From contig NZ_JAWLCI010000012.1 in the NCBI RefSeq assembly GCF_041687215.1, positions 21,316 to 85,315 of the forward strand: a stretch of DNA of 64,000 bases, read 5' to 3'. Of this stretch, positions 50,268-59,569 are shown piece by piece. Every line of letters starts with the position of its first letter. Positions within the stretch are counted from its first letter, which is position 1. Origin of the DNA: Mariniphaga sp041687215. GTDB lineage: Bacteria; Bacteroidota; Bacteroidia; Bacteroidales; Prolixibacteraceae. The translations under genes and the position numbers were made by a program. The notes below the pieces were generated by a model. That model searched no databases, had not been told where the DNA came from, and was given only the letters and a program-made list of their open reading frames with translations.

Positions 50268-51704
50268 ATGACAAGATTGAAAATTAAAGAGATTTTGAAA
50301 ACCGGGAAAACCGGCACAAAAACCCTGGCAAAAGGATGGGTTAGAACAAAACGCGGGAGTAAGAATGTAAATTTTATTGCCCTCAACGATGGTTCAACTA
50401 TACATAATTTGCAAGTGGTGGCCGATACGGGCAAATTTGACGAACAACTGCTTCGCGAAATAAATACAGGAGCAGCTTTGGCAGTGGAAGGAACGCTGGC
50501 CGAATCTCAGGGTACCGGGCAAAATGTGGAATTGATGGCAGAAAAAATTGAACTGCTTGGGAAGGCCGATCCGGAAAAATACCCTATTCAACCCAAAAAA
50601 CATACCCTGGAATTTTTGCGCGAAAATGCTCATTTGCGTTTTCGAACCAACACTTTTGGCGCTGTTTTTCGTATTCGTCATGCCATGGCTTTTGCTATTC
50701 ATAAATATTTTAACGAAAAAGGATTTTATTATCTGCACACACCCATTATAACAGCCAGCGATGCCGAAGGCGCCGGACAGATGTTTCGCGTTTCAACACT
50801 CGATGCGGTAAATCCGCCACTTACGGAAGACGGTAAACCCGATTACAGCAAAGACTTTTTCGGAAGGCCGACCAACCTTACCGTTTCCGGGCAGTTGGAA
50901 GGCGAATTGGGTGCTTTGGCATTGGGCGAAATTTACACATTCGGCCCAACTTTCCGTGCTGAAAATTCAAACACTACCCGCCACCTTGCCGAATTTTGGA
51001 TGATTGAACCGGAAATGGCCTTCTACGATTTGAAAGACAACATGGACTTGGCTGAAGAGTTTCTTAAATATCTGATTAACTATGCACTGGAACATTGCAT
51101 TGACGACCTTAACTTTTTGGCAGACAGGTTAAAACAGGAAGAAAAAAACAAACCGCAGGACCAGCGTTCTATGGATTTGGTGGAAAAACTGCAGTTTGTG
51201 CTAAACAGCGAATTTGTAAGAATTACTTACACCGAAGCCATCGAAATCCTGAAAAATTCAAACCCGTACAAAAAAAATAAATTCCAGTTCCCGGTTGACT
51301 GGGGTGTTGACCTGCAAAGTGAACACGAACGCTTTCTGGTGGAAAAACACTTTAAATGCCCGGTGATTCTAACCGATTATCCGCGCGATATCAAAGCATT
51401 TTATATGAAACAGAACGACGATGACAAAACCGTTCGTGCCATGGATGTGCTTTTCCCGCAAATAGGTGAAATTATTGGCGGTTCGCAGCGGGAAGAAGTG
51501 CTGGAAAAACTGGAAGCCCGAATGAAAGAGATGGATATTCCGGCAGAAGAAATGTGGTGGTATCTCGATACACGTCGTTTTGGAAGCGTAGTTCACAGCG
51601 GTTTCGGGCTGGGATTTGAACGGTTTGTTCAGTTTGTTACAGGAATGGGAAATATTCGCGATGTAATAGCATTCCCAAGAACACCTAAAAATGCAGAATT
51701 CTGA
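50268..51704 (+). CDS. asnS: Asparaginyl-tRNA synthetase
   Basis: A 478-residue class IIb synthetase charging tRNA-Asn. Residues 15-115 are the anticodon-binding OB fold (AKGWVRTKRGSKNVNFIALN). The core has the class II motifs: FRIRHAMAFAIHKYFNEKGF (motif 1), TFRAENSNTTRHLAEFWMIE (motif 2) and GFGLGFERFVQFVTGMGNI (motif 3), and ends in RDVIAFPRTP. The presence of a dedicated enzyme fits Bacteroidota. Length is normal; asnS is a single-gene unit with rpoN 60 bases after it. Confidence 0.96.
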   Translation: MTRLKIKEILKTGKTGTKTLAKGWVRTKRGSKNVNFIALNDGSTIHNLQVVADTGKFDEQLLREINTGAALAVEGTLAESQGTGQNVELMAEKIELLGKADPEKYPIQPKKHTLEFLRENAHLRFRTNTFGAVFRIRHAMAFAIHKYFNEKGFYYLHTPIITASDAEGAGQMFRVSTLDAVNPPLTEDGKPDYSKDFFGRPTNLTVSGQLEGELGALALGEIYTFGPTFRAENSNTTRHLAEFWMIEPEMAFYDLKDNMDLAEEFLKYLINYALEHCIDDLNFLADRLKQEEKNKPQDQRSMDLVEKLQFVLNSEFVRITYTEAIEILKNSNPYKKNKFQFPVDWGVDLQSEHERFLVEKHFKCPVILTDYPRDIKAFYMKQNDDDKTVRAMDVLFPQIGEIIGGSQREEVLEKLEARMKEMDIPAEEMWWYLDTRRFGSVVHSGFGLGFERFVQFVTGMGNIRDVIAFPRTPKNAEF

Positions 51705-51752
51705 TGCTCTGTTTTTGAACTCCATGGAAAAAAATAGTAAATTTACGAAGTA

Positions 51753-51760
51753 TAAATTTG
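51753..51760 (+). promoter_or_regulatory. TAnnTTTG box directly before rpoN
   Basis: TAAATTTG is a full match but lies only four bases before the rpoN ATG. If it is used, the mRNA would be nearly leaderless. It may also be a chance match or drive a start further inside. Confidence 0.4.
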
Positions 51761-51764
51761 GGAA

Positions 51765-53222
51765 ATGGAGCAGAAACTAACATTACAACAAAAACTGCTG
51801 CAAAAGCTTTCACCACAACAAATACAGGTGATTAAGCTTTTGGAAATCCCTACTATGCAGCTCGAACAACGCATTAAAAAAGAACTGGAAGAGAATCCTG
51901 TTCTGGAACTGGAATCAGACGACCCCGAAAATTCTGAGGATCAAGACAATAATGAACAGGAACTGGAAACGGATGTGGACAACGACGAATTTTCGTTTGA
52001 TGATTACCTGAACGATGACGATGAAATTCCAACCTACAAAACCAACACAAACAACTATTCAAAAGACGATAAATACATTGATATTCCTTTTTCTGTAGGA
52101 ATAACGTTTCACGAAAGTCTTTACGATCAGTTAGGTATGATTAACCTCCCTGAAGATGATCGGCAACTGGCCGAATACATTATCGGGAACATTGATGATG
52201 ACGGCTACCTTAGGCGCGATTTAATTTCAATAAGTGATGATTTGGCTTTTAACCTGAACATGGAAGTGCCGGAAGAAAAGCTAAAAGAAATTCTGGAAAT
52301 TATCCAACAGTTCGATCCACCCGGAGTTGGCGCCCGCGATTTAAAAGAGTGTTTGCTTTTACAACTCAACAGAAAAAAGGGAAATAACCACGAACTGGCA
52401 ACTTCCATAATCAAAGATTTTTTTGAAGAGTTTACCCGAAAGCATTACGAAAAAATAAAGAAAAAGCTTGATCTTTCTGATGAGGATTTAAAACAAGGTA
52501 TTGATCAAATTTTAAAATTAAATCCAAAACCGGGCAGCTCGTATAGTAACCCACTGAATAAATCGAACCAGCATATTATCCCCGATTTTATTCTGGACAA
52601 TATTGATGGGGAGCTGAATCTTTCGTTAAACCAGCAAAACGTTCCTGATTTAAAAATAAACGATACCTACCTTGAAATGCTGCATGCCCTGGTAAAAGAA
52701 TCGAAAACCAAAAATAAAAACCAGAAAGATGCGGTTGTTTTCGTAAAACAAAAAGTAGATTCAGCCAAATGGTTTATTGACGCCATAAGGCAGCGGAACC
52801 AGACCTTGTTAATAACCATGTCTGAAATAATCAACTTTCAGAAAGAATATTTCAAAGATGGCGACGAGACCAAATTACGGCCAATGATTCTGAAAGACAT
52901 TGCAGAAAAAACCAACCTCGACATTTCTACCATTTCGCGGGTTTCGAACAGCAAATACATTCAAACGCACTTTGGCATTTTCCCGTTGAAGTACTTTTTT
53001 TCTGAAGGGATGCAAAAAGAAGACGGCGAAGAGGTATCAACCCGTGAAATCAAGAAAATTTTACATGATTGCATTGACAATGAAGACAAACACAAACCTC
53101 TGACCGACGAAAAACTGACTAAAATTTTAAAAGATAAGTCGTATAACATTGCCCGCCGTACCGTTGCAAAATACCGTGAACAACTGGGAATTCCGGTAGC
53201 CCGTTTGAGAAAGAAACTTTAG
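51765..53222 (+). CDS. rpoN: RNA polymerase sigma-54 factor
   Basis: A 485-residue sigma-54. Region I (1-45) is LQQKLLQKLSPQQIQVIKLL and LEQRIKKELEENPVLEL, the glutamine-rich part that binds activators and core. An acidic region II follows (about 50-110). Region III carries the core-binding and DNA-binding parts with TNLDISTISRVSNSKYIQT, and the RpoN box ARRTVAKYREQLGIPVAR sits at the C-terminus. Function needs AAA+ enhancer-binding proteins, none of which is in the window. Its stop is one base before the next gene's start. Confidence 0.95.
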   Translation: MEQKLTLQQKLLQKLSPQQIQVIKLLEIPTMQLEQRIKKELEENPVLELESDDPENSEDQDNNEQELETDVDNDEFSFDDYLNDDDEIPTYKTNTNNYSKDDKYIDIPFSVGITFHESLYDQLGMINLPEDDRQLAEYIIGNIDDDGYLRRDLISISDDLAFNLNMEVPEEKLKEILEIIQQFDPPGVGARDLKECLLLQLNRKKGNNHELATSIIKDFFEEFTRKHYEKIKKKLDLSDEDLKQGIDQILKLNPKPGSSYSNPLNKSNQHIIPDFILDNIDGELNLSLNQQNVPDLKINDTYLEMLHALVKESKTKNKNQKDAVVFVKQKVDSAKWFIDAIRQRNQTLLITMSEIINFQKEYFKDGDETKLRPMILKDIAEKTNLDISTISRVSNSKYIQTHFGIFPLKYFFSEGMQKEDGEEVSTREIKKILHDCIDNEDKHKPLTDEKLTKILKDKSYNIARRTVAKYREQLGIPVARLRKKL

Positions 53223-53223
53223 C

Positions 53224-53829
53224 ATGGCCAAAAAATTTGCACAGATAATTTCTTTAATCTTCCATCCGGTATTAATACCCACCCTGGGGTTCCTCTTATT
53301 TTTTAACTCTGATTTCTACTTCTCGTTTATTACCTGGGAAGCCAAACGGTTTGTGTTAATGGTAGTTCTTTTTTCAACTGGCATTTTACCTTTACTGGCG
53401 ATGGCAATTTTTGCCATAAATCCAAAATTCGAATTGTCTTTTGAAACAGGCAGCCAGCGTGCTTTGCCGTTGTTAATTTCCTCTGTATCGTATTCCCTGG
53501 GTTATTTTCTTTTAAACAAGGTAAATGCTTACCCGGTATTTAAAATTTTCATCATTGCTTCGGTGCTGGTCATAGTAGTTTTGCTTGTTCTTTCGCTTAA
53601 ATGGAAAATAAGCAGCCACATGGCCGCCATGGGCGGATTGACCGGAGCTCTTCTTGCTCTTTCATTTCGAACAGGTACAAATCCGGTTTGGGCAATTGTG
53701 TTGGTAGTTGTTTTATCAGGACTGTTGGCCACTGCTCGGCTAAGGCTCGAAAAAAACAAACTCTGGCATCTTGAAGCAGGCTATGCCGTTGGGTTCGTTA
53801 CGCTGTACCTTATTATTTACTTCGTATAA
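53224..53829 (+). CDS. PAP2-like integral membrane protein
   Basis: A 201-residue membrane protein with about six helices. The segments QRALPL, ISSHMAAMGGLTGAL and NKLWHLEAGYAVGF echo the three parts of the PAP2 lipid phosphatase signature (K/R-x6-RP, PSGH, and SRxxxxxHxxxD), but the exact acidic and His residues are only partly kept. It therefore resembles a PAP2 relative with uncertain activity. It follows rpoN by one base and converges with the response regulator, whose stop is two bases away. Confidence 0.6.
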   Translation: MAKKFAQIISLIFHPVLIPTLGFLLFFNSDFYFSFITWEAKRFVLMVVLFSTGILPLLAMAIFAINPKFELSFETGSQRALPLLISSVSYSLGYFLLNKVNAYPVFKIFIIASVLVIVVLLVLSLKWKISSHMAAMGGLTGALLALSFRTGTNPVWAIVLVVVLSGLLATARLRLEKNKLWHLEAGYAVGFVTLYLIIYFV

Positions 53830-53830
53830 T

Positions 53831-54532
53831 TTATTCCACATATTTATACCCGATGCCTTTCAGGGTTTTAATGTGATCGTTGCCAATTTTTTCGCGCAAC
53901 TTCCTGATGTGAACATCAATAGTACGATCGCCAACCACAACGTTTTCGCCCCAAACGGTTGAATAAATTTCTTCGCGGGTAAATACTTTCCCGGGTTTTG
54001 AAACCAGTAACGAAAGCAATTCGAATTCTTTACGGGGCAAAACCATTTCATTATCTCCTAAACGAATCAGGTAACGTTCTTTATCAATTACGAGGTTGCC
54101 AATAGAAACGGTACTTGAATCTTCAGGATGGGCTGCCTGAGTGGTTGATTCGCCAGTTCGTTTTAACAGCGCTTTAACACGACTGATTAACACTTTGGGC
54201 CGAACTGGTTTGGCAATATAATCATCAGCGCCAGCCTCAAATCCGGCAATTTGTGAATAATCTTCACCCCGGGCGGTAAGGAATGCAATTACGGTGTTAT
54301 TTAACGAAGGGATTTTCCGAATCTCTTCGCAAGCGGCTATTCCATCCATCTCCGGCATCATTACATCGAGAATAATAAGATGGGGCTGATGTTTTTCAGC
54401 CTGTTTAATGGCTTCCACTCCATTTTTTGCGGTATATACTGTGTATCCTTCTTTTTCGAGGTTGTAGCTGATAAACTCCAGAATATCAATTTCATCATCA
54501 ACCAGCAGAATTTTTAAATTATTTTCGCTCAT
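53831..54532 (-). CDS. OmpR/PhoB-type response regulator
   Basis: A 233-residue regulator. Receiver domain 1-125: acidic pair D12-D13, phosphorylation site D56 in LIILDVMMPEMDG, Thr in LTARGED and Lys in YIAKPVRP. The C-terminal winged helix (about 140-233, EFELLSLLVSKPGKVFTREE and IDVHIRKLREKIG) binds DNA. It follows its kinase after 83 bases and has its own -7 boxes. Beside a PiT carrier and phytase gene, it is the likely PhoB of this organism, inferred from context. Confidence 0.9.
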   Translation of the reverse strand: MSENNLKILLVDDEIDILEFISYNLEKEGYTVYTAKNGVEAIKQAEKHQPHLIILDVMMPEMDGIAACEEIRKIPSLNNTVIAFLTARGEDYSQIAGFEAGADDYIAKPVRPKVLISRVKALLKRTGESTTQAAHPEDSSTVSIGNLVIDKERYLIRLGDNEMVLPRKEFELLSLLVSKPGKVFTREEIYSTVWGENVVVGDRTIDVHIRKLREKIGNDHIKTLKGIGYKYVE

Positions 54533-54554
54533 CGGTACTATTTGTTAATATAGA

Positions 54555-54562
54555 CAAAGGTA
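54555..54562 (-). promoter_or_regulatory. Candidate -7 box for response regulator gene
   Basis: On the minus strand TACCTTTG, a full TAnnTTTG match, 22 bases before the ATG at 54532. It would allow the regulator to be made apart from its kinase. Confidence 0.58.
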
Positions 54563-54601
54563 TAAGTTATTTTTCAGATTGTACTTCAATATGATGCCTT
54601 G

Positions 54602-54609
54602 CAAAGGTA
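54602..54609 (-). promoter_or_regulatory. Second TACCTTTG box upstream of response regulator
   Basis: Another TACCTTTG on the minus strand, seven bases after the kinase stop and 47 bases from the first. It may be a second promoter or a chance copy. Confidence 0.4.
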
Positions 54610-54615
54610 TTCTTA

Positions 54616-55656
54616 TTATTTGGCTTTTTCAAGTGTAAAATTGAAAGTTGTGCCTTGCTCAACTACACTTCTCACATTAATTGACTGATTGTGCGCTTCA
54701 ATAATATGCTTAACAATAGATAACCCAAGCCCTGTGCCGCCCTGTTCGCGCGACCGTGATTTATCAACCCGGTAAAACCGTTCAAAAATTCGCGGCAGGT
54801 TTTTCTTTTCAATACCAATTCCGTTATCGGTAACTTCAACCATAATGTTATCTTCCAAATCGTGAAATGAAACATGTACAAAACCTTCCTTTTTACCGTA
54901 TTTTATAGCATTAACAATGAGGTTGGTAAGTACTTCCAAAATCCGGTTGCGGTCGGCTTTTACATAAACCGGTTTCGAGGGCGGGTTAATAATTTCCAGT
55001 GAAATGTTTCGTTCCTGGGCCTGCCAGTGTTCCATTTCAAAAACATCTTTCACTGTTTTTACAATATCGAATTTTACCATGTTCAGCTTCAGTTCACCCG
55101 ATTCGAGTTTGGTAATGGACTCCAGGTCTTCCACTATGGAAATCATGCGGTCGATGCTTTTTTCAGTGCGTTTAAGGTAAAGCATGTTTATTTTGGGATC
55201 TTCCAGTCCGCCTTCAAGTAAGGTAAGAATGTACCCCTGAATATTAAAAATTGGCGTTTTCAGCTCATGCGAAACATTACCCACAAATTCTTTCCGGTAC
55301 CGCTCCAGTTCTTTCAGCCTTTCAATTTCTTTCATCTGGGCTTTTGCCCATTCTTCCACTTCAAATTTAACATTGGAAAGCAGGTTGGTAGAATCGGACG
55401 ACTTTTCTTCGAGTTTCTTAACACTTAATGGCAAGTCTTTTATTGTTTTATATACTGGCCTTATTTTATCAGAAATGTACTTGTTTATTACAAACATCAC
55501 ATAAAAAAAAGAGGCAAGAAAAAAAAGCAGAACAAAACCCAGCAGTACCAAAAAACCGGGCGATAACCACCATGTAAATACCAGCAACAAGGTTGCAAGC
55601 GAAGTAAGAAGCAGGGATATATAAATGGTAAGCTGCCGCGATGAATACGTTTTCAT
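54616..55656 (-). CDS. PhoR-type sensor histidine kinase
   Basis: A 346-residue kinase. Two N-terminal helices (about 8-30 and 36-58) with a short loop between, then a coiled linker and the DHp domain with phospho-acceptor H130 in FVGNVSHELKTPIFNIQGY. ATP domain: N box (LTNLIVNAIKYGKKEG), G1 VTDNGIGIEK, F box RIFERFYRVD and G2 GGTGLGLSIVKHI. All catalytic parts are intact. There is no large periplasmic sensor or PAS domain, as with PhoR acting with PstSCAB or a PiT. The start is the ATG at 55656, since the longer frame begins with TTG and lies over the promoter box. Confidence 0.9.
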   Translation of the reverse strand: MKTYSSRQLTIYISLLLTSLATLLLVFTWWLSPGFLVLLGFVLLFFLASFFYVMFVINKYISDKIRPVYKTIKDLPLSVKKLEEKSSDSTNLLSNVKFEVEEWAKAQMKEIERLKELERYRKEFVGNVSHELKTPIFNIQGYILTLLEGGLEDPKINMLYLKRTEKSIDRMISIVEDLESITKLESGELKLNMVKFDIVKTVKDVFEMEHWQAQERNISLEIINPPSKPVYVKADRNRILEVLTNLIVNAIKYGKKEGFVHVSFHDLEDNIMVEVTDNGIGIEKKNLPRIFERFYRVDKSRSREQGGTGLGLSIVKHIIEAHNQSINVRSVVEQGTTFNFTLEKAK

Positions 55657-55677
55657 ACTATTAAAATTGTTAATTTT

Positions 55678-55685
55678 CAAAGGTA
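55678..55685 (-). promoter_or_regulatory. Candidate -7 box for sensor kinase gene
   Basis: TACCTTTG on the minus strand, 21 bases before the ATG at 55656, identical to the boxes before the regulator gene. Confidence 0.58.
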
Positions 55686-55874
55686 TAGTATGGAACTCGC
55701 ATGTATTTTAATCATCCTCTTGGGCGTTCCGCCAACTGGCGGATTACATGCTTGTTTCATATTTAATGTTTTTTAGAGCCTCTCAAAATTAGTTATTATA
55801 CCCAAATAATTTCGATTCTGTAGTAATTCATTAATAATTAGACCGCAAGATGTTGCATTTTTCAATTAGCCGGT

Positions 55875-55882
55875 TATTTTTG
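55875..55882 (+). promoter_or_regulatory. Candidate promoter for PiT transporter gene
   Basis: TATTTTTG matches TAnnTTTG, with GTTG (55852-55855) 19 bases upstream as a three-of-four -33 box. The leader to the ATG at 55989 would be about 100 bases. Confidence 0.55.
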
Positions 55883-55988
55883 CATCAGCGTTAATAAAAA
55901 TTTGATTGTTCCTTAATATTTTTTTAATATTTTAGTTGGCAGGAATCAGGTAATCGAATATAAATTTGCCATCCGAAAAATCTAGATA

Positions 55989-58271
55989 ATGGAAAATATT
56001 TACCTTATCATTGTTGTTATCCTCTTCGCACTGGCTATTTCAGATTTAGTTGTAGGAGTTAGTAACGATGCAGTAAACTTTTTGAATTCAGCATTTGGTT
56101 CAAAAGCAGCACCAAAATGGCTTATTTTCCTTATGGCCGGATTAGGTGTGCTAATTGGCGCTACATTTTCAAGCGGTATGATGGAGGTTGCCCGAAAAGG
56201 AATTTTTCATCCCGACATGTTTGTTTTCTCCGAAATTATGGTCATTTTTCTGGCAGTTATGATTACCGATGTCATTCTGCTCGACATGTTTAACACATTC
56301 GGGATGCCAACATCAACCACTGTTTCCATCGTTTTTGAATTGCTCGGGTCGGCTGTGGCAGTTTCGGTTGTAAAAATCAAACAGTTAGGTGGCTCACTTG
56401 GTCAATTGTCGGAATATATTAATTCAGAAAAGGCACTGGCCATTATTACAGGAATTTTGCTTTCGGTACTGATTGCATTCACAATCGGGGCTCTGGTACA
56501 ATATATTGCCCGCCTGATTTTTTCTTTCAATTACCGTAAAAACATGAAATATTTTGGTTCCCTGTTTGGCGGTTTTGCCATCACATCCATTACATATTTT
56601 ATTCTGATTAAAGGTATTGATGGTTCTGCATTTGCTGAAATCAGGGTTCCAAACGGAGAAAAACTGAGCGAATGGGTAACAACCCACACCGGAATTTTGC
56701 TTCTTTACAGCTTCATTTCCTGGGTTATTGTTATTCAGCTTTTAAAATGGCTTTTCAACATTAAAATACTTAAACTAACTGTATTAATTGGCACGTTTGC
56801 GCTGGCCATGGCATTTGCCGGTAACGACCTGGTAAACTTTATAGGGGTTCCACTGGCTGGTTTTAGTTCTTTTAAAGCATGGGTAAGTTCAGGCGGTGTA
56901 GCGCCTGACGCCTTTACAATGGAAATGCTGGCTGGCAAAGTGAGTACACCTACTTTTATGCTGCTAATTGCCGGGCTTGTAATGATTATTACACTTATTT
57001 TTTCGAAAAAAGCACAATCGGTTGTAAATACTTCAGTTGATTTATCGAGGCAGGCCGAAGGTACAGAGCGTTTTAATTCAAGCATGATTGCAAGAGTAAT
57101 CGTCAGAAATTCTTCCTGGCTGCATAATTACATTGAAAAGATTTTTCCTGATTCTTTAATAAAAAAAGTAAATTCCAGATTTATACCCGTTAATACCGGA
57201 GATTCAGCAAATCCAGACGCACCTGCATTCGACAAAATCAGAGCAACAGTAAACCTGGTAGTAGCAAGTATTTTAATATCGATTGGAACTTCTTTAAAAC
57301 TCCCGCTTTCAACCACTTACGTAACATTTATGGTAGCAATGGGAACCTCACTCTCAGACAGGGCCTGGGGACGCGACAGTGCTGTTTACCGTATTTCGGG
57401 AGTTTTTGCAGTTATAGGCGGCTGGTTTTTAACGGCGATTATTGCATTTTCGGTAGCTGCTATTGTAGCCTGGATTATATCCATAGGCGGTATGTTTATG
57501 ATTTTCGTTTTTGTAGCCGTTGCTATTTTAATGGTAATTCGCACCCACATGATTTTCAAAAAAAGAAATGCATTGGAGGTGGTGGATGAAGACGATACCA
57601 TAACCGAAAAAGACGAAACGGAAAAAGTAATGGAAAAATGCAGGAAACAGGTAGTGAAATCAATTACTTTGGCCAATCAAATTTATTCGGAAAGTATTGA
57701 CAGTTTTCTGAATGAAGAACGCACACAATTAAAAGAATCTTTAGTCCTGAAAGACAATCTGAACAAGAAATCGAAAAAGCAAAAGAATAAAGTTTTAAAT
57801 ACGATTTCAAAAATTGAGGAGGATGTGGATTCCGGCCATTTCTATGTGCAGGTGGTTGATTACCAGCGCGAACTGGCCCATTCCCTGAATTTTTTGGTTG
57901 AACCGCTTTTTCAACATGTTAACAATAACCACAAACCTTTTATTCAGTCGCAAATTGATGAATTTACCAAATTGAAACTGGAAATTAACAAGTTTTTCAA
58001 TTTTGCTGTTGAACTGGTTAAAGACAACAAATTCAATCAAATAACAGACTTGATTAAGCAGCGTGACGAAATTTTGGTTAAGCTGGAAAAAATGGAAATT
58101 GCACAGATTAAACGCATTAAAGCACGGGAAATCAATACCAGGAATTCGGTGCTGTTCTTCAATACCATTTCTGAAACCAAAAATATGCTGTTACATGCCA
58201 TTAATCTGATAAAATCTCATCGCGACTTTATTTCAATTACTCAGAAGTCAAGTAAGCTAATGCAATTATGA
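55989..58271 (+). CDS. PiT-family inorganic phosphate transporter with PhoU-like tail
   Basis: A 760-residue protein. Residues 1 to about 520 form a PiT carrier with the signature repeats: DLVVGVSNDAVNFLNSAFGS near the N-terminus and FAGNDLVNFIGVPLAGFSSF in the second half. Around 520-545 is the last helix; the rest, 550-760, is a long helical cytoplasmic region (KVMEKCRKQVVKSITLANQI; QIDEFTKLKLEINKFFNFAV) resembling PhoU, which regulates phosphate import and PhoR. In other bacteria PiT and PhoU are separate; this fusion is frequent in Bacteroidota. It is next to a PhoB/PhoR-like pair (divergent) and a phytase (downstream). Confidence 0.9.
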   Translation: MENIYLIIVVILFALAISDLVVGVSNDAVNFLNSAFGSKAAPKWLIFLMAGLGVLIGATFSSGMMEVARKGIFHPDMFVFSEIMVIFLAVMITDVILLDMFNTFGMPTSTTVSIVFELLGSAVAVSVVKIKQLGGSLGQLSEYINSEKALAIITGILLSVLIAFTIGALVQYIARLIFSFNYRKNMKYFGSLFGGFAITSITYFILIKGIDGSAFAEIRVPNGEKLSEWVTTHTGILLLYSFISWVIVIQLLKWLFNIKILKLTVLIGTFALAMAFAGNDLVNFIGVPLAGFSSFKAWVSSGGVAPDAFTMEMLAGKVSTPTFMLLIAGLVMIITLIFSKKAQSVVNTSVDLSRQAEGTERFNSSMIARVIVRNSSWLHNYIEKIFPDSLIKKVNSRFIPVNTGDSANPDAPAFDKIRATVNLVVASILISIGTSLKLPLSTTYVTFMVAMGTSLSDRAWGRDSAVYRISGVFAVIGGWFLTAIIAFSVAAIVAWIISIGGMFMIFVFVAVAILMVIRTHMIFKKRNALEVVDEDDTITEKDETEKVMEKCRKQVVKSITLANQIYSESIDSFLNEERTQLKESLVLKDNLNKKSKKQKNKVLNTISKIEEDVDSGHFYVQVVDYQRELAHSLNFLVEPLFQHVNNNHKPFIQSQIDEFTKLKLEINKFFNFAVELVKDNKFNQITDLIKQRDEILVKLEKMEIAQIKRIKAREINTRNSVLFFNTISETKNMLLHAINLIKSHRDFISITQKSSKLMQL

Positions 58272-58340
58272 AACGAACCTGGTAATAAATATCTTCCATG
58301 AGGAGGATTAATTCCTGTCGCTATCAGAATATGGGAGTTA

Positions 58341-58358
58341 TCCCGAAAAGTATCGGGA
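58341..58358. repeat. Short hairpin TCCCGA/TCGGGA before phytase gene
   Basis: A six-bp stem with AAAGTA loop in the 121-bp gap, 34 bases before the phytase start. It lacks a T-run, so it is not a terminator. Similar hairpins are dispersed in Bacteroidota genomes. Confidence 0.4.
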
Positions 58359-58392
58359 ATACCTTTGAAAATGAACAATTTATTCGAATGAA

Positions 58393-59487
58393 ATGAATTT
58401 TTCCGAAAAAAAGCTCAGGACTTTATTGTATCTGACACTTTTTACATTTGCATTTTTTTCGTGCAAACGGCCAAGCGAAGGTTCGAAAGATGTCGGGAAA
58501 CATATCACAAATACAGTAAGCGCCAAAATTGAAACAGTTCCGGTACATCAAGAGAAAAACGAAGATGCAGCCGACGATCCGGCCATTTGGATACATCCTG
58601 AAAACCCAGAAGGATCAATCATTTTTGGAACCGATAAAAAAGGTGGATTGGTTTCGTATAACCTGAATGGTGAAGAACTGCACTATTTTCGGACAGGCAA
58701 CATGAATAACTGCGATTTGCGTTACAACATCAAATTAAACGGAGATTCGATTGATGTGCTGGCAGCCAGTAACCGCACCATTCACTCCCTTTCCCTATAC
58801 AGAATCCGGGAAAACGGGATGCTCGATTCTATTCACTCACGCATCATTACTTCCCAAATGGAAGATGATGTTTACGGACTATGCATGTATAAGAGCAGAA
58901 CTACCGGCAAATTTTTTGTTTTTTTGAACAGCAAAGCAGGTGAAGTGGAACAATGGGAATTATTTCAGGCGGATAATAAAATTGACGCAAAACTGGTTCG
59001 CTCTTTTTCAGTAGAAACACAAACCGAAGGAATGGTGGCCGACGATGAAACCGGAATACTTTACCTGGGTCATGAAGTGGCCGGTATTTGGAAATTCGAT
59101 GCCGAACCCAACGGTTCCACGAAAGGTGCTTTTATTGAAAACAGTTCGGAAGAAAACCCAAACATCAACTACGACATTGAAGGCCTTGCGATATACGACA
59201 GCGGGAACGGCGAAGGGTTTTTGATAGCCTCATCGCAGGGGAATTATTCGTTTGCAGTTTTCGAACGGCAGGGCGACAATAAATACCTCGGCAGTTTTCG
59301 CATTGTGAACGGGGAAGTTGACGGAGTGGAAGAAACCGACGGAATTGAAATTACCAGCACACCGCTACCCGATTTTCCTAAAGGATTGCTGGTGGTTCAG
59401 GATGGTTACAACTACGACAAAAAGAAAAAGAAAAGCCAGAATTTTAAGTTGGTTGACTGGGAAAATGTTGAGGTGTTTTTCAAATAG
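58393..59487 (+). CDS. Beta-propeller phytase lipoprotein
   Basis: A 364-residue lipoprotein with lipobox at FFSC (C24). The mature part matches beta-propeller phytases, starting with NEDAADDPAIWIHPENPEGS and FGTDKKGGLVSYNLNG, where Asp and Lys residues bind calcium and phosphate, then EGMVADDETGILYLGHEVAG, YDIEGLAIYD and EETDGIEI. These enzymes free phosphate from inositol phosphates. It follows the PiT gene and completes a phosphate unit: sense, free and import phosphate. The catalytic pocket residues look kept by eye; a structure-based check was not possible. Confidence 0.9.
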   Translation: MNFSEKKLRTLLYLTLFTFAFFSCKRPSEGSKDVGKHITNTVSAKIETVPVHQEKNEDAADDPAIWIHPENPEGSIIFGTDKKGGLVSYNLNGEELHYFRTGNMNNCDLRYNIKLNGDSIDVLAASNRTIHSLSLYRIRENGMLDSIHSRIITSQMEDDVYGLCMYKSRTTGKFFVFLNSKAGEVEQWELFQADNKIDAKLVRSFSVETQTEGMVADDETGILYLGHEVAGIWKFDAEPNGSTKGAFIENSSEENPNINYDIEGLAIYDSGNGEGFLIASSQGNYSFAVFERQGDNKYLGSFRIVNGEVDGVEETDGIEITSTPLPDFPKGLLVVQDGYNYDKKKKKSQNFKLVDWENVEVFFK

Positions 59488-59569
59488 TCTGTTTATTCAA
59501 AGCGTAACTTTTTTGCAACCAATCATTCATATTTAATGCTGTAATTTGTAAAACCAATTTTTTACAATT

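Larger units (their letters stand above)
55657..55988. other. 332-bp divergent gap between PhoR-like and PiT genes
   Basis: Contains a -7 box for each flanking gene and a seven-bp inverted repeat, TCCGCCA/TGGCGGA with a two-base loop at 55728-55743. That short palindrome could bind a dimeric regulator but is also a frequent dispersed hairpin. No coding frame or RNA gene was seen. An 18-mer Pho-box-like pair of direct repeats was not recognised. Confidence 0.5.
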
